Below, piece by piece: positions 16,906 through 25,170 of a stretch of DNA of 64,000 nt; positions within the stretch are counted from its first letter, which is position 1, and each line of letters starts with the position of its first letter. The notes under the pieces are model-generated. The model did no database searches. It was given only the letters and a program-made list of their open reading frames with translations, and was not told the origin of the DNA. Source of the DNA: Mucilaginibacter pedocola (GTDB lineage: Bacteria > Bacteroidota > Bacteroidia > Sphingobacteriales > Sphingobacteriaceae); the NCBI RefSeq assembly GCF_002013915.1, contig NZ_MBTF01000012.1:248001-312000 (forward strand), in the 5' to 3' direction. A program made the translations under genes and the position numbers.

Positions 16906-19046
16906 GCTTTCTTCAACCGCGTTTTCTTCGCTTTTGTTTCGGACTGCGTTACTCTTTTAAATATGGCTGCGGCCAGTGGTGGTACGGTTATCTGCATCGA
17001 ATTTTCTTTACCGTGCCATGCTTCGGCATCTGTAGCTATCGGGTTAGGGTTATTTACCCCGCCGCCCCAATACTGCTTAGCATCCGAATTGAATATCTCC
17101 TGCCACTCCCCTGCTTCGGGCACGCCAATGCGGTAGTTATAGTGCGGTATGGGCGTCATGTTCAATACCACTACTAGGTCGTTAGCATGGTCGTTAGCTT
17201 TGCGGGTGTAAACAATTACCGATGCCGACGGGTTGCTGGCATCTATCCATTCAAAGCCCGTCCAGTCGAAGGCTTTTTCGTATAGCGCAGGTTCGGCTTT
17301 GTATAAATGGTTTATAGCTTTTACCGTTTCTTTAATACCGTTGTGGCTATCATATTCCAGCAGGTGCCAGTCCAGCGATTGCTTGAAGTTCCATTCGGCG
17401 CTTTGGCCAAACTCGCCACCCATAAACAGTAGTTTGGTACCCGGGTGCGTATACATAAAGCTGTACAACAGGCGCAGGTTGGCAAAACGCTGCCAGTCAT
17501 CTCCCGGCATTTTGCCCAGCATACTACCTTTGCCATATACTACCTCATCGTGCGAGAAAGGCAGCATAAAGTTTTCGGTGAAGGCATACACCATACTAAA
17601 GGTAAGCTGGTTTTGGTGGTATTGGCGGTAAATAGGGTTCAGTTTAAAATAGTCAAGCGTATCGTGCATCCAACCCATCATCCACTTCATGCCAAAGCCC
17701 AAACCACCGGTATACACCGGGCGGCTTACGCCGGTAAACGATGTAGACTCCTCGGCAATGGTTTGCACATCAGGGAAGTTGCTAAATACCGCCGTATTAA
17801 ACTCTTTCAGGAAAGATATAGCTTCCAAATTCTCGTTGCCGCCAAACACGTTAGCTTCCCACTCACCGTGGTTACGCGAGTAATCGAGGTAAAGCATCGA
17901 TGCTACCGCATCAACCCTCAGCCCGTCAACGTGGTAACGCTCCAGCCAAAAGATAGCGTTGCTAATCAGGAACGCGCGTACCTCATTGCGCCCGTAGTTA
18001 AATATGTACGATTTCCAATCGGGGTGGAAGCCTTTGCGCAGGTCCTCATGCTCAAAAAGGTGTGTACCATCAAACATGTAAAGCCCGTGCATATCGCCGG
18101 GGAAGTGCGAAGGCACCCAATCCAGTATAACGCCTATGCCCGCATTGTGCAATTGCTCTACTAAATACATCAGGTCCTGCGGACTACCATAACGGCACGA
18201 TGCCGCGTAGAAGCCCGTTATCTGGTATCCCCAGCTTGGGTAATATGGGTGCTCCATTATCGGCATAAACTCTACATGGGTAAAGCCCATCTCGGTAATG
18301 TAAGGCACCAGTTTATCGGCCAGTTGGCGGTAGTTCAAAAATTCATCAGGGCTTTCGGGGTTGCGCGCCCAGGAGCCTACGTGCATTTCGTAAACCGAAT
18401 GCGGTTTATCAAGCGCATTGTGGCTATGGCGTTTGGCCATCCAGTCCTGGTCTTTCCACTCGTAATAAGTATCGGCAACTATCGAAGCTGTTTGCGGAGG
18501 CAGTTCCCAGCGCAAGGCGAATGGGTCGGCTTTTTCCAACTCCATCCCGTTATGCGATTTGATGAAATATTTATAAGTTTCGCCGTTACCTATGTTAGGT
18601 ATCCAGCCTTCCCAGATACCCGAGGCATCCCAGCGGTAATTCAACTGGTGCGAACCGCGGTTCCAGCCGTTGAAGTTGCCAATAACGGCCACATACTGCG
18701 CGTTAGGTGCCCATACAGCAAAATAGGTTCCTACCACTCCCTTATACTCCACCACATGCGAACCCAATTTTTCGTAAAGCTTGTAATGCTTACCGGCCTT
18801 AAATAAGTCGATATCGAAATCGGTAAAGCGGCTGTAGGGCTCTACGGCTTTAATATCCTGTGATGCGAGGGCAGCAGGCTCGGCCTTAGCTTTTGCAACA
18901 GCTTTTTTAGGTGCGGCTTTAGGCTTCTTAGCTTCAACGGCCTCAACTTTAGGCGCTTCGGCTTTTTTGGCGGCCTTTGGTTTAGCTGCTTTCGCAGGTT
19001 TCAATTCAGGGCTTTCGGCTTCGGTAGTTTTTGTTTTCTTTGCCAT
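16902..19046 (-). CDS. glgB: 1,4-alpha-glucan branching enzyme GlgB
   Basis: GlgB introduces alpha-1,6 branches into glycogen. The 714-residue product has an N-terminal CBM48 domain (about 95-195: VWAPNAQYVAVIGNFNGW), a GH13 barrel and a C-terminal beta domain. GH13 motifs are present: HFPGD region, GLRVDAVASMLY with the nucleophile Asp, IAEEST with the acid Glu and LPFSHDEVVYGKGS. The first 60 residues are odd: a Lys/Ala/Pro/Glu-rich tail (AKKAEAPK, AAPKKAVAKAKAE) resembling histone H1 tails and absent from ordinary GlgB. The ATG at 19046 is the only sensible start. No other glycogen gene is next to it. Confidence 0.96.
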   Translation of the reverse strand: MAKKTKTTEAESPELKPAKAAKPKAAKKAEAPKVEAVEAKKPKAAPKKAVAKAKAEPAALASQDIKAVEPYSRFTDFDIDLFKAGKHYKLYEKLGSHVVEYKGVVGTYFAVWAPNAQYVAVIGNFNGWNRGSHQLNYRWDASGIWEGWIPNIGNGETYKYFIKSHNGMELEKADPFALRWELPPQTASIVADTYYEWKDQDWMAKRHSHNALDKPHSVYEMHVGSWARNPESPDEFLNYRQLADKLVPYITEMGFTHVEFMPIMEHPYYPSWGYQITGFYAASCRYGSPQDLMYLVEQLHNAGIGVILDWVPSHFPGDMHGLYMFDGTHLFEHEDLRKGFHPDWKSYIFNYGRNEVRAFLISNAIFWLERYHVDGLRVDAVASMLYLDYSRNHGEWEANVFGGNENLEAISFLKEFNTAVFSNFPDVQTIAEESTSFTGVSRPVYTGGLGFGMKWMMGWMHDTLDYFKLNPIYRQYHQNQLTFSMVYAFTENFMLPFSHDEVVYGKGSMLGKMPGDDWQRFANLRLLYSFMYTHPGTKLLFMGGEFGQSAEWNFKQSLDWHLLEYDSHNGIKETVKAINHLYKAEPALYEKAFDWTGFEWIDASNPSASVIVYTRKANDHANDLVVVLNMTPIPHYNYRIGVPEAGEWQEIFNSDAKQYWGGGVNNPNPIATDAEAWHGKENSMQITVPPLAAAIFKRVTQSETKAKKTRLKKA

Positions 19047-19182
19047 AATGGGTAGCGCTATGCGCCGGGGTTAATTGGTTGCACAGTACAATTGCTGCTG
19101 CTCAAATATATAATTATTGAACATACTATAGCAGGAGTTGTTTATTTAAAACAAAAAAGAAGGCCGGGAGGTGTTGGTGGCT

Positions 19183-19369
19183 ATTTTAACCACGGAGGTA
19201 TGGGAGATTACACTGAGGTGCGCAGAGTTTTGGATAGCGGCTTATTTTTTACACAGAGGATAAAGACGCCAATAAGTAAACACGATTTAACCACCATACA
19301 AACTCACTAACCACATGCAAAGGCGTCTGCGAACCTCCGCGTAACCTCAGTGCCCTCCGTGGTTAAAAT
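19183..19369 (+). repeat. long inverted repeat (ATTTTAACCACGGAGG type)
   Basis: The 324-bp gap between glgB and the next gene contains no gene. Its main content is an inverted repeat: ATTTTAACCACGGAGG at 19183-19198 and the exact complement at 19354-19369, with further weaker pairing inside (CACTGAGGTGCGCAGAG against GCGAACCTCCGCGTAACC). A related single copy is at 47666-47720. This is a common bacterial intergenic repeat family. Confidence 0.8.
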
Positions 19370-19370
19370 A

Positions 19371-19721
19371 TCACTGCCTTTTAAAAACGATAAACCCTCC
19401 CAACACCGAAACCGGCGCGAAGATGAACATAGCGAACAACTGCGTCCAATGGCTGCCTGAGGATAATGCCATAGAGGTACCTGCCAGCACGAACATTAGC
19501 CCTGCTAAAATATAATTAAGCGTAAGTTTATTTTGCTTCGCGATGAGCTGCACCACTGCCCCTGCTAAAATGGAAAAGAATGCACCATATGCAATGGTTA
19601 TCAGTTTAAAGCTAAGCGGCGCATCGGCATGCGGATGATGATGCGTTAAGTTGAACAACAACACCGAGCTGATAGCAAACACCATATAACCCGCAATAAC
19701 CGCTGATATCTTCCAGAGCAT
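19371..19721 (-). CDS. small four-helix membrane protein with His-rich loop
   Basis: A 116-residue membrane protein with four hydrophobic helices. The first loop carries NLTHHHPHADAP, a cluster of four histidines that could bind a metal or be chance. No family motif is recognised. The stop is next to the end of the inverted repeat at 19369. It is on the same strand as glgB and the GH25 gene but separated from both by repeat-containing gaps. Confidence 0.6.
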   Translation of the reverse strand: MLWKISAVIAGYMVFAISSVLLFNLTHHHPHADAPLSFKLITIAYGAFFSILAGAVVQLIAKQNKLTLNYILAGLMFVLAGTSMALSSGSHWTQLFAMFIFAPVSVLGGFIVFKRQ

Positions 19722-19830
19722 CTTCCTTTTTTCTTCAAATATCGGTAAATGCTCAATATCTCATTTATCGAATATTGCTAATTAGCAAGCACTATTCCCT
19801 CAAAAACAACCTTATTAAACACTTGCAAAG

Positions 19831-19882
19831 CTTCGTGCTCTTTGCGCTCTTTCTTTGCGCCCTTTGCGCCCTTTGCGGTTAA
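19831..19882 (+). repeat. CTTTGCGCCCTTTGCGGTTAA-type tandem repeat
   Basis: Four to five imperfect copies of CTTTGCGC(C) ending in GGTTAAAAAA. This is a repeat seen in many environmental bacterial genomes. It stands just beyond the stop of the GH25 gene and may form part of its 3' untranslated region. Confidence 0.65.
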
Positions 19883-19887
19883 AAAAC

Positions 19888-20754
19888 CTACCTCACCAGC
19901 AATTTCTGAAAGCTTAAACTATCCCCTTTAAACACATTAAAATCAACCACGTGGTTTATACCGTTAACACGGGCCTTATCCGAGTGCTGCCAAAAGTGCC
20001 AGGCAGTTGAGCCGCCCAGTTTCAATTTTGGTTGGTAATAGTGGGCTATCCACAGCGGGTAACCATCGAAGTAGCCCTGCAGATAATCTCTGTAATAGCT
20101 AATGCTGGTGTAGATGATAGGTTTTACGCCCGTCTTGTTCTCTACAAAGCGTAAAAACTCTTTCAGTTCCTTGCGCATGGCTGCGGGAGATGTACCGTCC
20201 AACACCTCTATATCGCAAACAGCAGGCAGGTCGCCGCGCTCAATGGTTACGTTTTGCAGGAAGAACCTCGCCTGCCACAAACCACTCTTTTTAGGGCGGA
20301 AAAAATGATAGGCACCGCAAGTAATGCCCGCTTTAGGCGCCTCGCGCCAGTTTCGCTTAAAGTACGAGTCTACCAGCATCAGGCCTTCGGTAGCCTTGAT
20401 AAAAGCAAAGCCAACTTTTACGCTATCTTCTTCCATAGCCTTTACGCGGTGCCAGTCTATTTTGCCTTGCGCGTACGATACATCTATACCATGTATCTGG
20501 TAGCCTGAGGGGATGCGTATTTTATAACTTTTATAAGTGCGGTAATGCGGGTCTTCGCCAATATCGCGCATCCAGCGCCAGGTGGCCGAAAAAAAGTTGA
20601 GGATGTACCCGTAATAAAGCGGCGAAAGCAATATCAATACAAAAATTACCGCAGGCCAGCGCCACCAGGTACTGGCGGTTTTGCGCTTCTTTTTTGATGC
20701 GCGGGGTTTTGTTGTTCTTTTTACGGGAGTTTTGGTAGATCTGGGAGGTGCCAC
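19888..20754 (-). CDS. membrane-anchored GH25 muramidase-like protein
   Basis: A 288-residue protein of glycoside hydrolase family 25 (lysozyme type), which cuts the glycan chain of peptidoglycan. It has a basic cytoplasmic tail (about 1-28), one transmembrane helix (about 30-50) and the GH25 barrel from about 85: GIDVSYAQGKIDWHRVK, FAFIKATEG, AYHFFRP, CDIEVLDG (Asp and Glu catalytic pair), IYTSISYYRDYL and WHFWQHSD. The start is a GTG at 20754; no ATG is available upstream before a stop and none downstream before the barrel. The domain should lie in the periplasm. Whether it remodels the cell's own wall is inference. Confidence 0.9.
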   Translation of the reverse strand: MAPPRSTKTPVKRTTKPRASKKKRKTASTWWRWPAVIFVLILLSPLYYGYILNFFSATWRWMRDIGEDPHYRTYKSYKIRIPSGYQIHGIDVSYAQGKIDWHRVKAMEEDSVKVGFAFIKATEGLMLVDSYFKRNWREAPKAGITCGAYHFFRPKKSGLWQARFFLQNVTIERGDLPAVCDIEVLDGTSPAAMRKELKEFLRFVENKTGVKPIIYTSISYYRDYLQGYFDGYPLWIAHYYQPKLKLGGSTAWHFWQHSDKARVNGINHVVDFNVFKGDSLSFQKLLVR

Positions 20755-20980
20755 AGTGCAAAGGTAGTGGTCTGAACCATGATTTGCTTGATTTTAGGAT
20801 ATACCTTGATAAAAAAATCTAACTCAGTGAAATGATGCATTGTATTTGCCGTTGTTAATCAATCGCTTTGTATAAGTTATGTCAGCATATTAGAAATTCT
20901 TTCACTCTTAAATTCTGATTCCGACAAACCAAACTTCTTTTTTTAAGTTTGTTCAGCATATTACCTAACACACATTCTCC

Positions 20981-21301
20981 ATGAAACAGAAATTCCACTA
21001 CGCTACCGTTACCGAAGCTATCGATAAACTGAAAGAACAAGGCTTTACATTAGATTTTAACCTCGAAGCTAATCAGTTAAAAGCCGATGAGTTTACCTAC
21101 CCTGCCGATGAATTTGAAATTGTTGACGTTTACCGCTACGAAGGCCAAACCGACCCAGCCGACGAAGCTACCGTATACGCTTTAGCATCGCCCGCAGGTC
21201 AAAAAGGTATTTTGGTTACCGGTTACGGCTACTCGGCAGATGAGGTGGCAGAAGAAACTTTAAAGCAATTGCATTATAAATACCAGGCTAAGCAGGAATA
21301 G
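20981..21301 (+). CDS. 106-residue conserved small protein of unknown function
   Basis: A soluble acidic protein starting MKQKFHYATVTEAIDKLKEQGF. Relatives are common in Bacteroidota, and some carry the label phosphoribosylpyrophosphate synthetase without visible support: no PRPP-binding motif is present here. A perfect TAnnTTTG box (TAAGTTTG, 20944-20951) lies 29 bp upstream, without a good -33 element. The protein pattern (repeated alternation of polar and Tyr-rich strands, YRYEGQTDPADEATVYAL) suggests a small alpha/beta fold. Function unknown. Confidence 0.75.
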   Translation: MKQKFHYATVTEAIDKLKEQGFTLDFNLEANQLKADEFTYPADEFEIVDVYRYEGQTDPADEATVYALASPAGQKGILVTGYGYSADEVAEETLKQLHYKYQAKQE

Positions 21302-21318
21302 TCGAACGCCACTCTCTA

Positions 21319-21430
21319 CGTCATGTTGAACTTGTTTCAACACCCCATCATACAAACCACAGTGCTAAGCCGCATTGCACGAGCGCTACCTGGCATGTGG
21401 GCTGCCGAAATAAATTCCGCATGACGTTTG
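21319..21430 (+). repeat. 112-bp dispersed repeat, copy 1
   Basis: Starts CGTCATGTTGAACTTG and ends CCGCATGACGTTTG, so the ends are short inverted repeats (CGTCATG/CATGACG). A second copy in the same orientation is at 31998-32110 with about 83% identity by eye. It occupies the gap between two convergent genes. Confidence 0.85.
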
Positions 21431-21455
21431 GGAGAGATCCGGCATCCGAGATTAT

Positions 21456-22004
21456 TTATCTCTCTATCCTGCACCTCTCCCCTTTCAGCAATTCAAAAGT
21501 TTCGTCGCGCTCGAAATCCGACTTTACGCGCGATTCTTCTTGCTGATAGTATTTCTTCAATTGTTTTCGATGCAGCCCCTGGTAAAAGCGGCGTATCTCT
21601 ACATCATTTCTGAGGATAAGCCCGGGCACTTTAAAGGGCGTATGCCCATCGCTCATGGCCACCATGGTAAAGTAGCTGGTATTGGTATGCTTTACTTCCT
21701 GGGTCTTCACATTTTCAGATATCACCCTGATGCCCACTACCAGCGAAGTTTTGCCTACGTAGTTTACAGATGCCATTAGCGATACCATTTCGCCAACCTC
21801 TACGGGGGCCAAAAAATCTATACCTTCTACCGATGCGGTTACGCAATAGGCACCGGCATGCTTGGCCGCGCATACATAGGCTACCTTATCCATCAGCCCC
21901 ATAATAATGCCCCCGTGTATTTTACCGCCAAAGTTGGCGTACGAGGGTATCATCAATTCGGTAAGCGTGGTCTGCGATTGGGAAACAGTTTTATAAGTAT
22001 CCAT
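21456..22004 (-). CDS. acyl-CoA thioesterase, hot-dog fold
   Basis: A 182-residue single hot-dog protein of the YciA/BACH type that hydrolyses acyl-CoA to free acid and CoA. The conserved region is NFGGKIHGGIIMGLMDKVAYVCAAKHAG, with the catalytic Asp in LMD, followed by TASVEGIDFLAPVEVGE. The C-terminal 40 residues are charged and helical. The ATG at 22004 is preferred; an upstream TTG would add 11 residues not seen in the family. The pair is convergent with the small gene at 20981. The chain length of its substrate cannot be predicted. Confidence 0.9.
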   Translation of the reverse strand: MDTYKTVSQSQTTLTELMIPSYANFGGKIHGGIIMGLMDKVAYVCAAKHAGAYCVTASVEGIDFLAPVEVGEMVSLMASVNYVGKTSLVVGIRVISENVKTQEVKHTNTSYFTMVAMSDGHTPFKVPGLILRNDVEIRRFYQGLHRKQLKKYYQQEESRVKSDFERDETFELLKGERCRIER

Positions 22005-22236
22005 GGAGTAGCTTTTATATTGGCTTAAGTTGCGCAAATAATTCCGGGTTTCAAAAAAGCATCAAAACAAGCCTAAGGAGGATGTTTTTGTAACAATATT
22101 GTGCTTTGTTAGCGGCATTGCGTCAAAACCTCTCCAAAACGTCTCATTCGTTTTCCAACAAAAAACAAATCAATACTATTGTGTTCGTGTTGTGTTAAAA
22201 CACAGCGAACCAATATTTTTTAAACCATTCATTTAC

Positions 22237-24732
22237 ATGAAAAATAACTTCGATATCCTCCGCAGCGGGGTAAAAACTTTCCGCGCGCTGGCTATGGGCG
22301 CACTACTGGCGTCGGCTGCGCCGGCCATGGCGCAAGACCATGCGCCCTCTTACCCCTTGATTACGCACACCCCGTATTTCAGCATTTGGAGCAACACTGA
22401 TAAGCTAACGGAATCTACCACCACGCACTGGACCGGTAAGCCGCAATCGTTGCTTGGCGTTTTAAAGGTTGATGGCGAGTTTTACCGCTTTATGGGCCAA
22501 CCTGCGCCGAAGTATAAAACCATATTGGCCGCATCCGACGAAACTACCTATACCTGCAAATACACCTTTACCGAACCTGCCGCGGGTTGGGAGAAAAGTG
22601 ACTTTGCCGATGCAGCGTGGACGACCGGTAAAGGGCCTGTCAGCAGCCGCGAATCGGTAAAGGGCATTCGTTGGGAAACAAAAGATATTTGGGTGCGTCG
22701 CAGTTTTACCATGAACGAGTTGCCTAAAGAGCGTTTACTATTAAGCCTTTTCCACGATGATGGTGCCGAAATTTACCTGAACGGTAAACTCATATACACC
22801 GCACCCGGCGCAAATGGCGACCTGCAAATGTTCGAGCTTACCGAATCAGCATCATCGGCGCTAAAAACCGGTGAGAATGTTTTAGCTATACATTGCGTTA
22901 ACACCGGCGGCCCCGGTTCGCTTGATGTTGGGCTTTCGGTAAAACTGGAAGACAAAACCGACGAGGCCGTTAAAGTGGCAAAACAAACTTCGGTAAAGGT
23001 TAATGCTACCCAAACCTATTACAGCTTTAAATGCGGCGCGGTTGATTTGAATGTTACCTTCACTTCGCCCCTCTTGATGAAGGACCTTAAAGCTTTGGCC
23101 AACCCGGTATCGTACATTACCTACGAGGTAAAAGCTAATGATGGTAAAACCCATGCGGTTGATATTTACCAGGGCGTATCTACCACTGCAGCGAGCAACA
23201 CTGCCGCACAGGAAGTAAAAGCCGAAACCTACAACGCCAACGGACTTAAAATTATGAAGGCCGGCACCACCGAGCAACCCGTATTACAAAAACGCGGCGA
23301 CGACCTGCGTATAGACTGGGGTTACCTTTATGTTGCATCGCCCACTTACAATGCAAGGCAGTACATCAGCACCGAGGATAACGCCATCAGCAGTTACTTA
23401 GGTACGCCCGGCACCAACGCCACTGTTGTTGGTAAACAACTGATGCTGAACACCCTGCTACCATTCGGCCGCATCGGCAAAAACGGTGCAGAAAAGCACA
23501 TAGCGTTGGCTTATGATGATATTTACTCGGTACAGTACTTTGGTACCAACCTGCGCCCATGGTGGCGCAATACACCGGGCGCAACTATCGATGGCGTGCT
23601 GGCTGCATCTTTAAAAAATTATCTTACTGTAATGGCTACCTGCCGTAACGAGGATGCTAAAATATACCTGAACGCCTACCAGGCCGGCGGCGAAAAATAT
23701 GCTAAGCTTTGCGTATTGGCCTACCGCCAGGGCCTTGCTGCACACGCTTTGGTAAAAAGCCCGCAGGGCGAGTTGCTGTTTTTATCGAAAGAGAACTTCA
23801 GCAATGGCTCTATCAATACCGTGGATATTACTTACCCATGCGCACCAATGTACCTTCTATACAACCCCGAATTGTTGAAGGGGATGATGAACGGCATTTT
23901 CTACTACAGCGAAAGCGGCAAGTGGGCCAAGCCTTTTGCTGCGCACGATTTGGGTACCTATCCGCTGGCTAATGGCCAAACTTACGGCGAGGATATGCCT
24001 GTTGAAGAAAGCGGTAACATGGTGATCTTAGCGGCGGCTATTACTGCAGTGGAGAAAGATCCATCTTACGCAAAAAAGCACTGGAAAACCCTTACCACCT
24101 GGACCAACTACCTTGCTGAGGCAGGTTTTGACCCGGGCAACCAATTATGCACCGACGACTTTGCCGGCCACCTGGCGCATAATGCCAACCTATCAATAAA
24201 AGCCATTGTAGCTATCGGCGCTTACGGTAAAATGGCCGCCGCCCTGGGCGATACAAAAACCGCCGCTAAATACACCGCTATGGCAAAAGATATGGCCGCT
24301 AAATGGATAGCTAAAGACGATGCCGGCGACCACTTCGCTTTGGTTTTCGATAATAAAAATACCTGGAGCCAGAAGTATAATATGGTTTGGGACAAAGTTT
24401 TGGGCCTTAACCTGTTCCCGAAAGCGGTGTATGATAAAGAGATAAAATACTACTTGGGCAAACAGGAAAAATATGGTTTACCATTAGATAGCCGTAAAAC
24501 CTACACTAAAAGCGACTGGATAATGTGGACCGCCGCCATGGCCAGCGACCCTAAAGATTTTCAGGCACTGGTTGCTCCTATCTACAAATTCGCGCAGGAA
24601 ACCCCATCGCGCGTACCGTTGAACGACTGGCACGAAACCACCGACGGCAAGCAAGTAGGCTTCCAGGCGCGCAGCGTGGTAGGCGGCTACTACATGCAAG
24701 CCCTAAAATTTAAACTAACCGGCAAGAAATAA
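22237..24732 (+). CDS. secreted GtaA/DUF4965 glutaminase-like protein
   Basis: An 831-residue exported protein. The start is ATG 22237: a signal peptide follows (ALLASAAPAMAQ), whereas the frame further upstream reads through AT-rich leader DNA. Domain order fits the Bacteroidota glutaminase-A-like proteins: N-terminal DUF4964/DUF5127 beta region with an inserted galactose-binding-like segment (about 95-215, HDDGAEIYLNGKLIYTAP), then DUF4965 (about 370-555) and the DUF1793 helical barrel (about 560-825: YGEDMPVEESGNMVILAAAI, SRKTYTKSDWIMW). Fungal GtaA releases ammonia from glutamine; in Bacteroidota the barrel resembles glycoside hydrolases, so the substrate is uncertain. A terminator follows. 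Confidence 0.85.
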   Translation: MKNNFDILRSGVKTFRALAMGALLASAAPAMAQDHAPSYPLITHTPYFSIWSNTDKLTESTTTHWTGKPQSLLGVLKVDGEFYRFMGQPAPKYKTILAASDETTYTCKYTFTEPAAGWEKSDFADAAWTTGKGPVSSRESVKGIRWETKDIWVRRSFTMNELPKERLLLSLFHDDGAEIYLNGKLIYTAPGANGDLQMFELTESASSALKTGENVLAIHCVNTGGPGSLDVGLSVKLEDKTDEAVKVAKQTSVKVNATQTYYSFKCGAVDLNVTFTSPLLMKDLKALANPVSYITYEVKANDGKTHAVDIYQGVSTTAASNTAAQEVKAETYNANGLKIMKAGTTEQPVLQKRGDDLRIDWGYLYVASPTYNARQYISTEDNAISSYLGTPGTNATVVGKQLMLNTLLPFGRIGKNGAEKHIALAYDDIYSVQYFGTNLRPWWRNTPGATIDGVLAASLKNYLTVMATCRNEDAKIYLNAYQAGGEKYAKLCVLAYRQGLAAHALVKSPQGELLFLSKENFSNGSINTVDITYPCAPMYLLYNPELLKGMMNGIFYYSESGKWAKPFAAHDLGTYPLANGQTYGEDMPVEESGNMVILAAAITAVEKDPSYAKKHWKTLTTWTNYLAEAGFDPGNQLCTDDFAGHLAHNANLSIKAIVAIGAYGKMAAALGDTKTAAKYTAMAKDMAAKWIAKDDAGDHFALVFDNKNTWSQKYNMVWDKVLGLNLFPKAVYDKEIKYYLGKQEKYGLPLDSRKTYTKSDWIMWTAAMASDPKDFQALVAPIYKFAQETPSRVPLNDWHETTDGKQVGFQARSVVGGYYMQALKFKLTGKK

Positions 24733-24752
24733 AACGATTTGTAGTTTTATTT

Positions 24753-24790
24753 AAATGGCGATGGGATTTGGCTCTCATCGCCATTTCTTT
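24753..24790 (+). terminator. intrinsic terminator after the GtaA-like gene
   Basis: An 11-bp perfect stem (AAATGGCGATG) with a 12-base loop, then TTTCTTTTTG. It is 20 bp after the stop codon. Confidence 0.8.
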
Positions 24791-24962
24791 TTGAGTGAAC
24801 ACGAATTGAATAAATTTTATCGAATTTCACAGATCAAATCTGAAAGAAATAAGCCATAAGGACGAAGCTAAAAATTTGTGTAATTCGCCTTAATTAGAAA
24901 AAATTCGTGTTCACTCAATTCGTGAAATTAGCCTTAATTCGAAAAATTAGTGTTCACTCAAA
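24791..24962 (+). repeat. TTGAGTGAACACGAATT inverted repeat cluster
   Basis: The 438-bp gap 24733-25170 holds no gene. TTGAGTGAACACGAATT at 24791-24807 has an exact complement at 24903-24919, and a third partial inverted copy ends at 24962. The same family recurs at 45031-45149. The remaining part of the gap (24963-25170) is AT-rich leader DNA in which I see nothing definite. Confidence 0.8.
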
Positions 24963-25170
24963 TAGCCACAAAGCAAGCCGCTTAATTTTATGCAATCGAT
25001 TTCATAAAATCCCAATTTTATTCAGCAAATTCGTTGTCGACCAAATCTGTAATATTTGAGATACTTATTGCCATTTATTAAAATTTAATATTACTTTTAT
25101 TGCGTACAGATAACACAATGAATAATAGCTGTTATGCTGCCAATTATAAGCCAACAAACCAATCCTCTAT

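Noticed and set aside
17445..18164. 239-codon plus-strand frame inside glgB
   Set aside because: It is antisense to conserved GH13 coding sequence and has no recognisable features; a shadow frame.
19092..19310. 72-codon plus-strand frame downstream of the glgB start
   Set aside because: It is read through the CCACGGAGG inverted repeat and has no family features.
22191..22204. TGTGTTAAAACACA as an operator for the GtaA-like gene
   Set aside because: Only 6-bp arms, a single occurrence and no adjacent regulator; too weak to list as a site.
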